DNA from: Adiantum capillus-veneris
Lineage: Eukaryota > Streptophyta > Polypodiopsida > Polypodiales > Pteridaceae
Assembly: GCA_014529385.2 (NCBI GenBank)
Contig: CM043959.1
Coordinates: 3,448,358 to 3,512,357, forward strand
Length of the DNA: 64,000 bases
Direction: 5' to 3'
Below the pieces are notes generated by a model. It ran no database searches, had not been told where the DNA came from, and worked only from the letters and a program-made list of their open reading frames with translations. A program made the position numbers and the translations under genes. Shown here piece by piece: positions 24,070 through 34,176 of the stretch; position 1 is the stretch's first letter, and each line of letters opens with the position of its first letter.

Positions 24070-27000
24070 ATGAGCCCTGAAAGAACGAAACAAAAGAGTA
24101 TCAAAGAAACAACTAGCTTAAGCTTAGGGGGATCAGTCCTAGTCGACAAAGTACACGAACCATTGGACGCACTGATGAGAGCTTACGACGCTAGGTTAAA
24201 GAACAACCAAACACAAGAACAGAGGTGGATGACATACCCAAACGCGGAATTGGAAAAGCAGAGACTTGAAATGTGCCAGAGAATGATCGAGACTGCACAA
24301 GCCTTATTAGAACCACCAAAAGAAACAATGAATTGTGGAACGGAAAACCCAATTCAGCAAGAGACTATTGTTTCACGGGTAGCTGAAAAGACTCCCAGTG
24401 CACAAAAGCCTGAAAATACACACAAGGATGACCGCATAGTATTAAACACAACCGATCAGGAGATAGAGAGTTTTCATCCAGTCATACAGAGGTCTTACGG
24501 AAGAGATGAGGATTACAATGAATTTTGGAAACAAGTGAGAGAGGCAAACTTTGCAAACGAGCTAAGTTGCCAAGCTAATCTGACAAATTGGGAAAGGGAC
24601 ATCAGGAATCCTCCCATAGTGGAATTTGAGGCAGGATCTCAAGTGGACTTGGATGTGCAATCTTACTGGGGAGATGGGGGCTCTGTTAGAACAATGGAGA
24701 GCAAACCTCATTCACTGAATACCTTACCTTCATACTTAGGAGAGTATGAAGCAAAATCCGAGATTAAAGCACTTCCCTCACGAAGAATCTCATCAGAAAA
24801 AGTCATGGACTCGCAAGGATTGATAGGGATCTTGTCAACACCAGTAACATGCACTATCACTGTAGCTGAGCTTTTGAGGCTAAGACCAAATATGTGGACC
24901 ACTGTAGGAAAATGCTTGGAGAAATTTGGGATAAAAGACCCAACATCGAGACTGCAAGAGGGAATACAAGAGCTGAGTAAACCACAAAAGAATGCTAAGC
25001 CTGTACCCTTAAACAAGGTCGGGGAGTATTGCGAAGGTGAAGAGGGGAATACAACCTTACCAGTTGAATTCCAAGGAGTGAAGACGATGGCAATACTAGA
25101 CAACGGAGCTGGGGTAGCCATTGCTACAAAAGAAATCTGGAAAAAATGGGGGAAACCAGCAATAAGGAAGACTAGGTTGAAACTCCAATTAGCAGATGGA
25201 CACATGGAGAAACCTGTGGGGTTATTAGAGAAAGTTGTAGTGACTTGTTGCGGCATTGAATATGAACATACTTTTGCTATTGTCGATTTTGGCAAGGAGA
25301 ATAACTATGATATCATACTAGGAAGACCATTCATGAGACAGTTGAAAATGGTCCAGGATTGGGGCTACGATCACATATACCTAAGAAATATGGAAACCAC
25401 TACACGTGTGAACTTGAAAGACCATAGCTACAAAGATGTGAACCGAACACCGGTGGAGGAGTTTGATTCAGCTACTTTGGCGGGATCTGAATTTCCAGCT
25501 TGGTTAGGTAAACCCAAGGAGTTATGGATGTGTGGAGCTTGGAAATGTGGAAGTCTGAAACGAGAAGAATGTGTTTTAGAAAGGGCTATCGAAGACGAAG
25601 CTTATATAGGAGAACCCTTTCCAGAGGACACGCTTGAACCATTAGAATGGACACACATTCTAGCAACCCTAGATGTTTGTGCAATTCCGGATGGTCCCAC
25701 GACAAAATTTTGCGACAAGGACGGGTACGACGTGGTTCCGTACTTCATGTTGAGAACTGTACTCGAAAAAGAAACTGAAAAGAACGATACACTGGAAAAG
25801 GAAGATGAAGAGGAGGTATTTCACGACATTCCCGATCATCCTGAGTGGGGAAATGAAGCAGACAACGAGTCAAAGGACAATTCAAGCGGAAACGAAGAAA
25901 CTATAACGAATGTCCGATTTTATGATTTTCCGAACCAAACTAAACAACGCCAGAAACGCTATAGAGCAAAGAAAAAAACAAAGGGGGTTAGAACCAATCC
26001 GATGCCTAGAATAAGAGGAAAAAATCAATTCCTAATGCTAGTAAAAGCGGAAGATTGTGTTAAGGACGAGCTTTCTGATAGAATAGATGACCTGGAAAAG
26101 CTAGATGAGCTTCGCCTAAAAGCAGTAGATTCTATCTACGCTCAAAAAAGGCGACAAAAGGAATTTTTTGATAAGCATGTGTGGACTAAAGAGTTTAAGG
26201 TTGGGGACTATGTCCTAGTTTACACTCTGAAACAGCATGCTAAGAAGCTTAAAAAGCGAGGGATGGGACCTCTGGTGATTAAAGATCTATCACCAAGTGG
26301 AGCCGTCAAGCTTGCTACATTAGACGGAGAAGAAATGCCCAATTGGATTAGTGGATGCAGAGTGAAAAAGTATCTTTTGCCTCTAACCCAAGACATTGTT
26401 CTCAAAATACATCAAGAAAAGCTGCGTGTCCAAAAAAAGAAAATGATTGTGGAGGAAGCGCAAGCCGAGGCGAAGGAAAAAATGGAGAAAAGAAGACTAC
26501 TGCGTCAGAAACAGCGCAATGAAGGAGCACTACGAATAAACGCAGTCAGTATAACAGAAATGGATAATGACAAAGAAGTACCCATCATTGAATGCAAAGT
26601 AGGAACCAACCAAATCAAAGCCAGAGCACTATTGGATTCAGGAGCTCAAGCTAACCTAATTTCACTCAGTTTGTATAGACAATTGACAAATGACACTAAA
26701 CTACAAACTGCCAAGCAAGAGTTAAAGAGTTACTCTGAGAATTCAATCAAAACTGTCGGATGCACAGTTTTACATATACAGATTAACCAGTATGTGTATC
26801 CTCATATGTTTTACGTGGTTGAAGACCAAGCTACACAACATCCATTATTGCTAGGACAACCATGGCAGAAGCAATACAATGCAATGATTGACTGGAGTTC
26901 TAAATCAGTGCTTATCAAATACGAAGGTGAAAGTCAATCAGTTAAGTTCACCAAAGAAGTAGAGCCAACTCCAAAGGACGAATCCAAAGACAAAGGTAAA

Positions 27001-27663
27001 CAACAACCAGAGAAAAAGAAGAAGCAATGGCAACCAAAAGTTTCTGTACAACCGGATTACTCTTCGACGAGGAATTCTCAACAGTGGATAAGGAAGACAA
27101 GCAATAATATAACAGCTCAGCCTTGGGAAAACACGGAGTCAAAGTTGGTATGGAGACCAAAAAAGGTTGTGACAAAGAACACAAAGGTGGAAAACAGAGT
27201 CTTCAATACCAGACAACAGAGTGATTCCAAACAATCAAGGACAGTGAAACAGATCTGGATTCCAAAGAAGTTCATGACGGCACAAAGCCATAGCAAGCAA
27301 ATTTGGATCCCAAAGATTTGTAAACAGGAACTCCCTTCAGTACAATCAACGGAAACTCCTAGGTATTTCAAGGCGAGGAAATCAACACAAAGGACAAAGC
27401 AGGTTTGGGTCGCAAAGAGTTTGTGGCAAGCACAAGCAAAGCGGAAGCAGATTTGGATTGTAAAAAAGAACAACAAAGTAAAGAAGAATCCATCTACTGA
27501 TTCTACTACCGAAGTGCCAAAACCAACCCAAAACCCGACCAACAATCCTTCAATCAAACAAAGAGCAGCTTTACTGGAAAGACTGTTGTATCATCGCTCT
27601 GCAATTGCATCGGGAACTTATGACCAAAACAACTACAATGCTTCGCCCATAGACACTTCATAG
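24070..27663 (+). CDS. Polyprotein of element A: two protease-like domains and integrase C-terminus, no RT
   Basis: 1197 residues. After a unique N-terminal part, a first retropepsin-like domain carries ILDNGAGVAIA (near residue 344, DNG instead of DT/SG) and the IILGRPFM flap block. An acidic region follows. Residues about 678-780 match the C-terminal module of Ty3 integrases (QKEFFDKHVWTKEFKVGDYVLVY, RGMGPLVI, NWISGCRVKKYLLPL). A second retropepsin has ALLDSGAQANLIS (near residue 856) and HPLLLGQPW. The tail (about 986-1130) repeats Trp motifs such as KQIWIPK. RT, RNase H and the integrase DDE core are missing between the first protease and the integrase C-terminus, so about 1000 residues of a normal pol are absent. 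The whole ORF is in frame with gag. Confidence 0.85.
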   Translation: MSPERTKQKSIKETTSLSLGGSVLVDKVHEPLDALMRAYDARLKNNQTQEQRWMTYPNAELEKQRLEMCQRMIETAQALLEPPKETMNCGTENPIQQETIVSRVAEKTPSAQKPENTHKDDRIVLNTTDQEIESFHPVIQRSYGRDEDYNEFWKQVREANFANELSCQANLTNWERDIRNPPIVEFEAGSQVDLDVQSYWGDGGSVRTMESKPHSLNTLPSYLGEYEAKSEIKALPSRRISSEKVMDSQGLIGILSTPVTCTITVAELLRLRPNMWTTVGKCLEKFGIKDPTSRLQEGIQELSKPQKNAKPVPLNKVGEYCEGEEGNTTLPVEFQGVKTMAILDNGAGVAIATKEIWKKWGKPAIRKTRLKLQLADGHMEKPVGLLEKVVVTCCGIEYEHTFAIVDFGKENNYDIILGRPFMRQLKMVQDWGYDHIYLRNMETTTRVNLKDHSYKDVNRTPVEEFDSATLAGSEFPAWLGKPKELWMCGAWKCGSLKREECVLERAIEDEAYIGEPFPEDTLEPLEWTHILATLDVCAIPDGPTTKFCDKDGYDVVPYFMLRTVLEKETEKNDTLEKEDEEEVFHDIPDHPEWGNEADNESKDNSSGNEETITNVRFYDFPNQTKQRQKRYRAKKKTKGVRTNPMPRIRGKNQFLMLVKAEDCVKDELSDRIDDLEKLDELRLKAVDSIYAQKRRQKEFFDKHVWTKEFKVGDYVLVYTLKQHAKKLKKRGMGPLVIKDLSPSGAVKLATLDGEEMPNWISGCRVKKYLLPLTQDIVLKIHQEKLRVQKKKMIVEEAQAEAKEKMEKRRLLRQKQRNEGALRINAVSITEMDNDKEVPIIECKVGTNQIKARALLDSGAQANLISLSLYRQLTNDTKLQTAKQELKSYSENSIKTVGCTVLHIQINQYVYPHMFYVVEDQATQHPLLLGQPWQKQYNAMIDWSSKSVLIKYEGESQSVKFTKEVEPTPKDESKDKGKQQPEKKKKQWQPKVSVQPDYSSTRNSQQWIRKTSNNITAQPWENTESKLVWRPKKVVTKNTKVENRVFNTRQQSDSKQSRTVKQIWIPKKFMTAQSHSKQIWIPKICKQELPSVQSTETPRYFKARKSTQRTKQVWVAKSLWQAQAKRKQIWIVKKNNKVKKNPSTDSTTEVPKPTQNPTNNPSIKQRAALLERLLYHRSAIASGTYDQNNYNASPIDTS

Positions 27664-27684
27664 TCGTCCGGGAGGACTCAGACT

Positions 27685-27698
27685 AGGAGGGGGGGAGG
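27685..27698 (+). other. Internal polypurine tract of element A
   Basis: AGGAGGGGGGGAGG, 22 bp after the polyprotein stop. Its 12-base core GGAGGGGGGGAG is identical to the PPT in front of the 3' LTR (33799-33810). It may be a central PPT or a relic of a former 3' end. Confidence 0.75.
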
Positions 27699-29310
27699 TA
27701 TACAGGTATACAGGAGTTACAAAGCAGCTACAAGCGCCAAAAACAAAGAAAAAATAAATAAATTATATTACAAGGGCAGTGTCTTACATGATTTTGTAAT
27801 TTTTTAGTTTGATTGCGGATATTGATAATATTTATGTCCTTATATACCTTTTTTTGCAACAAGAAGAGATCAAATGATGAATTTGGGTCTCTAGACGTGT
27901 AAATATCACTAAATAAGAGTGTTTTTGGAGCTAAAAAGTGGAAAAAAGTGGTAATCCAAGTCCAGAAATCACAAATAAGTGTATATTCATATACACAGGG
28001 TTACCAGCTATTTATCGTGTATGTTTGGAATTTTTTGGCTTCAATTTGCTATTTTTCCTTATTTTTTATGATTTTCTTAATAAAAATAAAAGAAAAATAA
28101 AAAAGCAGGTGAAACGAGATCGGAAAAAAGAAAAGAATAGACGGTGATGGTCCTAATGACAAGGGCAACCCATGGTAAAAATTGGGTACAATTTTGAAAA
28201 AGTTGCGAAAAGCCCGAAATGACAGAATTTTGGCAAAGTGGACAGATTTCTCAGAAACAGGTCAAACGGAGTCCAAATTGAGAAATTTCAAATCCTAAAG
28301 TGCATTTCATGACGAGATAGGAGCACATGTCGAATTTGGTAACAAGTGATCCGGGAAGTCCGAAGTTAAGTATTTTTCACTTCACTTTCAAGCTCATTTC
28401 CACTATTACCTTCTTGGAGAGAGCAAAGAGCACACAGGAGTATCCGACCTTCTACCGCCTTCTACGACTGCTACGAGAGCTCAGAGGACACCAGACATGA
28501 GAGGTAGACTCGTTGCCATAAGCTTTTGATGCTTATCGTTAACTTTTGTCGCGAAAACTGACCAAAACCAAGAAACAAGAGCAGACGGGGAATGGGGAGG
28601 AACGCTAGGTAGGGGCACAACCGCCTAACCAAACCTTGCAAGAACTTAGAGGTGGGTTACCCTAACATAGAAGATGGGTTTCTAACACTCAAAGCTCGAG
28701 AAAGAACAACTTGAAAAACCCTAGGTCAACAGAGCCTGCAAGAGGCAAACAGGAAAAAGTTGTCGAAACGACACAAAACTTCTCATGAAGCTTAACAACA
28801 TCAAGGGCAATGCAACCATGGAGTATCTCCAGGTTTGGACCACCAAAAGTGGGTCAAAACAACCGATTCGACGACAGACACACAAAGCGTCATTTTGGCA
28901 TAACGGCTGAAATTGACGACCGAATGAAATGAAACTTCACAAGCAGCTTCAAATATACATGGATGACTTATGTTTGCAAGCAAAACCCAAAAGAAAGCTG
29001 ATTCACTTACCGATGGTGAAAAAGACGCTTTCGGGCAACCAAATGGAGAAAGATGGAGAACGGGGAGCCAAAGTCAAGTTCAACCAAATAGGTGGCTTCA
29101 CAATATATCCAATGAGCTGGAAATGCAACTCTCGAGAAGAAAAGTTGAAGAAATTCAACTCCAAGGCAAAAAGACGACTTCGGAGACTGAAATGCCTATA
29201 AGGGGGCTTTTTAGCTAAACTGATGACTTTTTAAGTTGAAAACTAGTTAGCAGGGCTTAGGGCACTAGCACAAAGCATTCTTTACACAAAAAGACCAACA
29301 TTTCAAGAAA
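27699..29310 (+). other. Gene-poor spacer in element A
   Basis: Non-coding AT-rich DNA between the polyprotein and the second palindrome array. Short open frames (27938-28147, 28929-29218) have low-complexity or Lys-rich content and no family match. Several AAAAAGACGC words, resembling half a palindrome arm, occur here. Confidence 0.5.
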
Positions 29311-30320
29311 AGACATCATACGCGTATGATGTCTCACAACATGATTTTCACATCCATTTCAACATTTGAGTGCATAGCCTCATTCCACATGTTAATCACA
29401 TCCTATGAACCAAGTATCCTGAGAATTGGAGTTAGAAAACCCAAGGAAAACCAAAAAGACGCAAAGTAGGCCATAAAATTGATTTTTGGTCCTAATTTTG
29501 TCAAAATAACTTCAAACTCATTGAAACTTTGTAGGATTGTTGATTAACACATCCATAAGCTATCTGGAACCAAAAAGCACCATTTTGACACAAAACACAT
29601 CTTACGCGTATGATGTCTATTTGCACTTACAGAGCCAAAATTGCTCATTTGGCATCATACATCCATTATATATATCTAATACATGTTACAAATGAAGTTT
29701 GGAACCATTTGGTCAAGTGGATCACCCCATTAGCCCAATTGAGGGAAAATCCTTCATCCAAAGCCTATTTTAGCCCAAATCCAACATACTCAAGTCCAAA
29801 CCAAGATTTGAGTAGGGACAGTCCTTCACTAGTACATGGGGAGTCCACAGAACCAATCCCATGAAAAATTGATGAAAAAGACATCATACGCGTATGATGT
29901 CTCCAGAGCCATTTTTAGCCCAAAATCTATCCAAACTTCATAAATCCACTGAATAAGCCTATCTAAAGCCAAATCCAAGCTTATAGAGAAATTTGGTCCA
30001 AAAATACACTAAAAGACATCATACGCGTATGATGTCTCACTATGTGATTTTGGCACATCAGGGCTTCAACCACCAAACAGAAGTGATCTACATGCCATTT
30101 GAAGGTGAACCACCAAGTTTTATCCAATTTGGATCATAAAATCCAATTCCCTTTCAAAATTTTGCCAAGAGCCTGAACTGAACTAAACTGGCCAAAACTT
30201 GACCAAATGGGATCCAAACTCAAATTCAAGCATATGATACTTATGTATACACTATCAGCTACAAGCACAACCAATATGAAGTCATTTTGACACAAAAGAC
30301 ATCATACGCGTATGATGTCT
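29311..30320 (+). repeat. Palindrome array 2 of element A (five sites)
   Basis: Sites at 29311-29334, 29595-29618 (degenerate left arm), 29879-29902, 30014-30037 and 30297-30320; four are perfect. Spacings are 284, 284, 135 and 283 bp. The array lies directly upstream of the second large ORF, just as array 1 lies upstream of gag. Confidence 0.95.
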
Positions 30321-30487
30321 CCAGCATGATTTTGAGCCCAGTTTGCATATTTTTTTCACCTACCTTGCATCCTTAGGCCCTGAATAGCTCATGTTTCAAT
30401 TTTCAAGTCATTTGAATAGTTAAAAACTTCATTTCGGCTTTCAGTACTAAAAAGACGCTAACTTCTGAAATTGGAGTTACAGGATCC

Positions 30488-31072
30488 ATGGATTCCGCCA
30501 GGTCATCAGCAACAAAGAGAAAAAGACCGACAATCAAAGATGCTCTTGCAGAAGCAGAACCCTTTGACATTCCAGCAGAAACCCTCAAGCCAACCAAAAC
30601 TTGGGTGGAGGAAGCAATACTGGAACAAGAGGGAATAAAGATCTACCAGGGGACTTTCAGAGATCCTCAAGGGCAAGCTGTGGATATACCGATGATCCCA
30701 CAAGAATTGGTGGATTATAGCAGGTCAGAGAACATCAACAGGTACCTGGAAAGGGCAGACTTGCACAGATTCTTCACCTCGAGACCATCAAGTGTGGATA
30801 CAAGAAGAGTGTATGAGTTGGCAACCTCCATTCAGAAGGATAGGAAAGCCACATTGACAGCAATAGATGGAGAGAAAGTAGAGGTACAGATCACTCCACA
30901 GCTCATTGTAGATGCATTGAAGCTGCACAACAAAGGGAGCTCTGTCAGGGAAAGAAGGGAGGATAGAGGTTTATGGGTCCAAGAAACAGAATGCAACCTA
31001 TGGAGATATGGCAGACCAAAGAGCGGCAACCCTTTGCCGACTGTACAACCAGTTTCTCCATATTTGCAGTAA
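30488..31072 (+). CDS. Extra ORF of element A, N-terminal part
   Basis: 194 residues from ATG 30488. It starts with a basic segment (ATKRKRPTIKDALAE) that could be a nuclear localisation signal, then a folded-looking region (IYQGTFRDPQGQAVDIPMIP, LATSIQKDRKATLTA, QLIVDALKLHNKG). The order and style recall the extra ORF after pol in Athila-like elements and the putative plant transposon protein domain, but I cannot prove either. It overlaps the next ORF, which is in the +1 frame; homologous reading probably shifts between 30921 and 31072. The shift is a mutation or a programmed frameshift. Confidence 0.6.
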   Translation: MDSARSSATKRKRPTIKDALAEAEPFDIPAETLKPTKTWVEEAILEQEGIKIYQGTFRDPQGQAVDIPMIPQELVDYSRSENINRYLERADLHRFFTSRPSSVDTRRVYELATSIQKDRKATLTAIDGEKVEVQITPQLIVDALKLHNKGSSVRERREDRGLWVQETECNLWRYGRPKSGNPLPTVQPVSPYLQ

Positions 31073-33437
31073 AAGACCGCAAAAGTATACGACACCACCC
31101 CATGCCATTGCAACTACCATCACATGGGCATTCAAGAGCAATATGCAAAAAGAGGTGAATTACGCTCAACACATCCACGAGCAAGTAATTGCCATGCACA
31201 ACGAGAAGCCAAAGTATATAGGAGGAGCTGAAGTTCTGACAAGAATAGCTTATGAAGCTATTGGAGCTAGAGATCAGTGGCCAAAGGTTCCCTCCCAGAA
31301 TGAGTGGCTTAGAGAAGCCGATGAGGAGGAAGAACAGCCCGAAGTATCCAAGAGGGCGTCCACAAGAGCACGCAGGAAACTAGAAATAGTTTCAGAACCT
31401 GTAGAGGATGTGGATGAGCCGCTTATGAAGAAAGCAAAGAAGAAGGTTGCTCCCAAGCAAACCAAAAGTCAGAAAGCGGCAAGAATGGAAAGACTGGTGG
31501 AGCAGTTTAGAGCGGAAAGAGCTCTAAAGGGGGACTTTGAAGAAAAGTGGGTTCCAGACCCCACTAAAGTCGGAACTAGCTCAGCCAGGCCACATGTTGA
31601 TCAATATGATCAATATATTAGAGCTTATGAGGAGTCAGAGGCTATACTGGAGCAGCAACCTGTCGAGCCATACACTGAAGAGGAAGTACAGCTTTTAAAA
31701 GCTGAGCTGAAAAAGGACGACAAGGGGAAGAAGAAAGTAGACGAGTCTACTGAACCTCAAGAGAAAGACGGGCAAGCAAACAAAGGGAAAGCCAAGATGA
31801 CTGAGGACAATCAGCCCTCCTTTACTGATGTACCAAGCCCGAAGAAGACGGAAATCATTGTGGAAGAGACCACAGTAGAGATGGACACGGCTGGTATGGA
31901 AAAGCCGGAGGCCGGGACCAAGGAAAAGGAGATAGATCCAATTCAGCAAAAGAAGAACGATTATGAGGATCTGTTAGCGATAGGGTACACTGAAGAAGAG
32001 GCCCTTGAGGCAGTCTATGGAATCCACCTACAAAAACAAGATGATCGGAGAGGGAAAGAGGAAAAAATAAAGAGTACAAAAGAGAGTGAAGAGAAACTGG
32101 ACGAGCAGAACGTACTAGAAGAGCCGAAGCCAGTGGAGGTGGTGGCAGAAAAAGCTTTAGAGTTGACAGATGAAGATGAAAAGGACATGCACATGGTGCA
32201 TGAACTGCTCAGCAAGATCAAAGAAAGATCCAAGGCAAAGGAAGTGGAGATTGAGATAGCCAAACAAAGGGAAGCCGAGTTGCAGAGGAAATTAGAGAAT
32301 GCTATGACTGAATCTGAAAGTCATAAAGCATCACTCTACGATGCGGAAAACGAGAGAGACGGCTTGATACTCCAGCTAGCCGAGGCTTCAAGAGAAGTAA
32401 CAAGTGCACAGGAAGCAAGGGAGCGGATGGAAGACGACTTGGAGACGGCTGAAGATGAGCTCATTGAGCTAAGGGAAAGAGTCGTGCTCCAAGAAAGAAC
32501 AATCACTAGACTCAGGACTATCCCTAGAGCTAGCAGAGCAGGAACCGAACAAGAGGGAGATCTTGTACCAGCTCTGGAAGAGCAGGTCCGAAGCTTACAA
32601 AGAGAGCTAAGATTAGAGCAAGTGCAAAGGTTGCACATTGCGGAGGGATCATTGGCAGCAGAGGAGAGGCTCACTTTAGAAAATCAAACACTAAGAACAG
32701 AGAATGAGACCCTCCGCAAACAGCTCCAAGATCTACAAGAGCAACAAAGAAGAGAGACAGAGACACCACAAGAAGAATCAGGTGGAGCAGCCATAGAGCT
32801 ACCAGAAACTGGAGAGGCAACCACAATTGAAGATCCAGCCCCAGTTCACGAGGTGGCCTCGACTTCAGGAATCTCTGAAGCAAAAGAACAAAGGCTCCAT
32901 GACCAAATAGCAAAGTCAACAGAGGAGAGTGCCAAGGCGGAAATGGAATGGGAGAGGAGACTCCTAATCTCCATTAGACTTCAGGGATTAGACACAAAAG
33001 TGCTCCATGAAGAGTGGATGCAACCCAGCCTGCTTTTCCCTTTGATGAAGTTTGAAGTGATAAAAACGAAAAAGAGAATAGAGGAGGAGCAGTATGTCGC
33101 TCTTTACGAAGGCGACATCATAAAAGAGGAACAATCAAAGAAGATTGTAGATTCGCAGCCTAGATGGAGGAAAGGTTGGCTGAACAAATACCCAGCCTAC
33201 CTCATCTACTTGGTAGAAGCACCAAAGGAGATTCGGGAGGATGCAACCTTCTGCCCGGTGCCAAGAGTCAGAAGCTGGAAAGAGCATGGCAGGATTGCAG
33301 AAAAGAAGCCAAATTGGCTTAATTACCCCAGGATGCCAGGACCAAAGGCAGGAGAGAGCATAGGTAAAGCCTACATGGTGAAAACCCTAACGGGCACCAT
33401 CAAGCTCTTTACTGGCTCTCCTGACCTTTCGTGTTAG
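31008..33437 (+). CDS. Extra ORF of element A, large coiled-coil protein
   Basis: 809 residues; the frame is open from 30921. The first about 90 residues (LYNQFLHICSKRPQ, TTITWAFKSNMQKEVNYAQHI) continue the domain begun in the overlapping upstream frame. A Lys/Glu-rich, low-complexity middle follows. Residues about 385-590 form a long predicted coiled coil (HKASLYDAENERDGLILQLAE, ERMEDDLETAEDELIELRER, LRTENETLRKQLQDLQEQQ). The C-terminal part (MQPSLLFPLMKFEVIKTKKR, RWRKGWLNKYPAYLIYLVEA) looks folded. It ends in TAG but stays open for another 107 codons. No transmembrane segment is obvious, so an envelope role is not supported. A DNA- or RNA-binding role is possible but unproven. Confidence 0.65.
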   Translation: MADQRAATLCRLYNQFLHICSKRPQKYTTPPHAIATTITWAFKSNMQKEVNYAQHIHEQVIAMHNEKPKYIGGAEVLTRIAYEAIGARDQWPKVPSQNEWLREADEEEEQPEVSKRASTRARRKLEIVSEPVEDVDEPLMKKAKKKVAPKQTKSQKAARMERLVEQFRAERALKGDFEEKWVPDPTKVGTSSARPHVDQYDQYIRAYEESEAILEQQPVEPYTEEEVQLLKAELKKDDKGKKKVDESTEPQEKDGQANKGKAKMTEDNQPSFTDVPSPKKTEIIVEETTVEMDTAGMEKPEAGTKEKEIDPIQQKKNDYEDLLAIGYTEEEALEAVYGIHLQKQDDRRGKEEKIKSTKESEEKLDEQNVLEEPKPVEVVAEKALELTDEDEKDMHMVHELLSKIKERSKAKEVEIEIAKQREAELQRKLENAMTESESHKASLYDAENERDGLILQLAEASREVTSAQEARERMEDDLETAEDELIELRERVVLQERTITRLRTIPRASRAGTEQEGDLVPALEEQVRSLQRELRLEQVQRLHIAEGSLAAEERLTLENQTLRTENETLRKQLQDLQEQQRRETETPQEESGGAAIELPETGEATTIEDPAPVHEVASTSGISEAKEQRLHDQIAKSTEESAKAEMEWERRLLISIRLQGLDTKVLHEEWMQPSLLFPLMKFEVIKTKKRIEEEQYVALYEGDIIKEEQSKKIVDSQPRWRKGWLNKYPAYLIYLVEAPKEIREDATFCPVPRVRSWKEHGRIAEKKPNWLNYPRMPGPKAGESIGKAYMVKTLTGTIKLFTGSPDLSC

Positions 33438-33761
33438 ATGCTCAAGAAAATTTGCAGGACTCTCTTAGCTTGCATTGAAGTGTTCGCACCAGATAAAGCC
33501 ACGACCTCGAGTCTACTATCGACGGCCGACACAGTGACTGATATGATATATGATCTTTCATTGCAGCCTTCTCCAAAAGTGTTGCACCTCCTATACCAGA
33601 GGATTATGTTTTTGCCTAGCTTCCACATGCAAACATTCGAAGAAGCTTTCTACACCGGCTTTTTCACCCACGAAAGCAAAATATTCGGCCCAACCTTGAC
33701 CATCGGCAACCTACGATACGAATCACATTTGCAGATGCTCAAGACGACAGGACTTTATTGA
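33438..33761 (+). CDS. Continuation of the extra ORF after an in-frame TAG
   Basis: 107 codons beginning with ATG directly after the TAG, in the same frame as the preceding 809 codons. It reads as ordinary protein (LACIEVFAPDKATTSSLLST, FHMQTFEEAFYTGFFTHES) and ends at TGA, 49 bp before the 3' LTR. It is most simply the true C-terminus of the extra ORF, cut off by a Gln-to-stop change or reached by readthrough. Confidence 0.6.
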   Translation: MLKKICRTLLACIEVFAPDKATTSSLLSTADTVTDMIYDLSLQPSPKVLHLLYQRIMFLPSFHMQTFEEAFYTGFFTHESKIFGPTLTIGNLRYESHLQMLKTTGLY

Positions 33762-33797
33762 CCAAGCATAAAAGTCATGTCAGGGACGACATGAACG

Positions 33798-33810
33798 CGG
33801 AGGGGGGGAG
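33798..33810 (+). other. 3' polypurine tract of element A
   Basis: CGGAGGGGGGGAG, immediately followed by the 3' LTR (TGTTGAGCCA). It primes plus-strand DNA synthesis in LTR elements. Confidence 0.9.
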
Positions 33811-34099
33811 TGTTGAGCCAGCAGAGGATCACACCCACATTTTTGCTCACACTCATCATTTTTGTAACCATTGATTGTAATAAATGTCTTTCCGACATTA
33901 ATTTTGATTTGAGCCATTCATTAAGTAACGGGACTCAATTGAGTTTCCAGCTTGTAATCCCGAAGTAATTTCACTTGCCGATGTAATTAGTTAGAGATGT
34001 TCTCACCTCCAAGGCTGAGGTATATAAGCCAAAGTTTTGTAACCTAAAGAGGATTCAGATTATTAATCAAAGTGAGTTTTTGGAGCGCCGTGACTGTGT

Positions 34100-34176
<77 letters not shown>

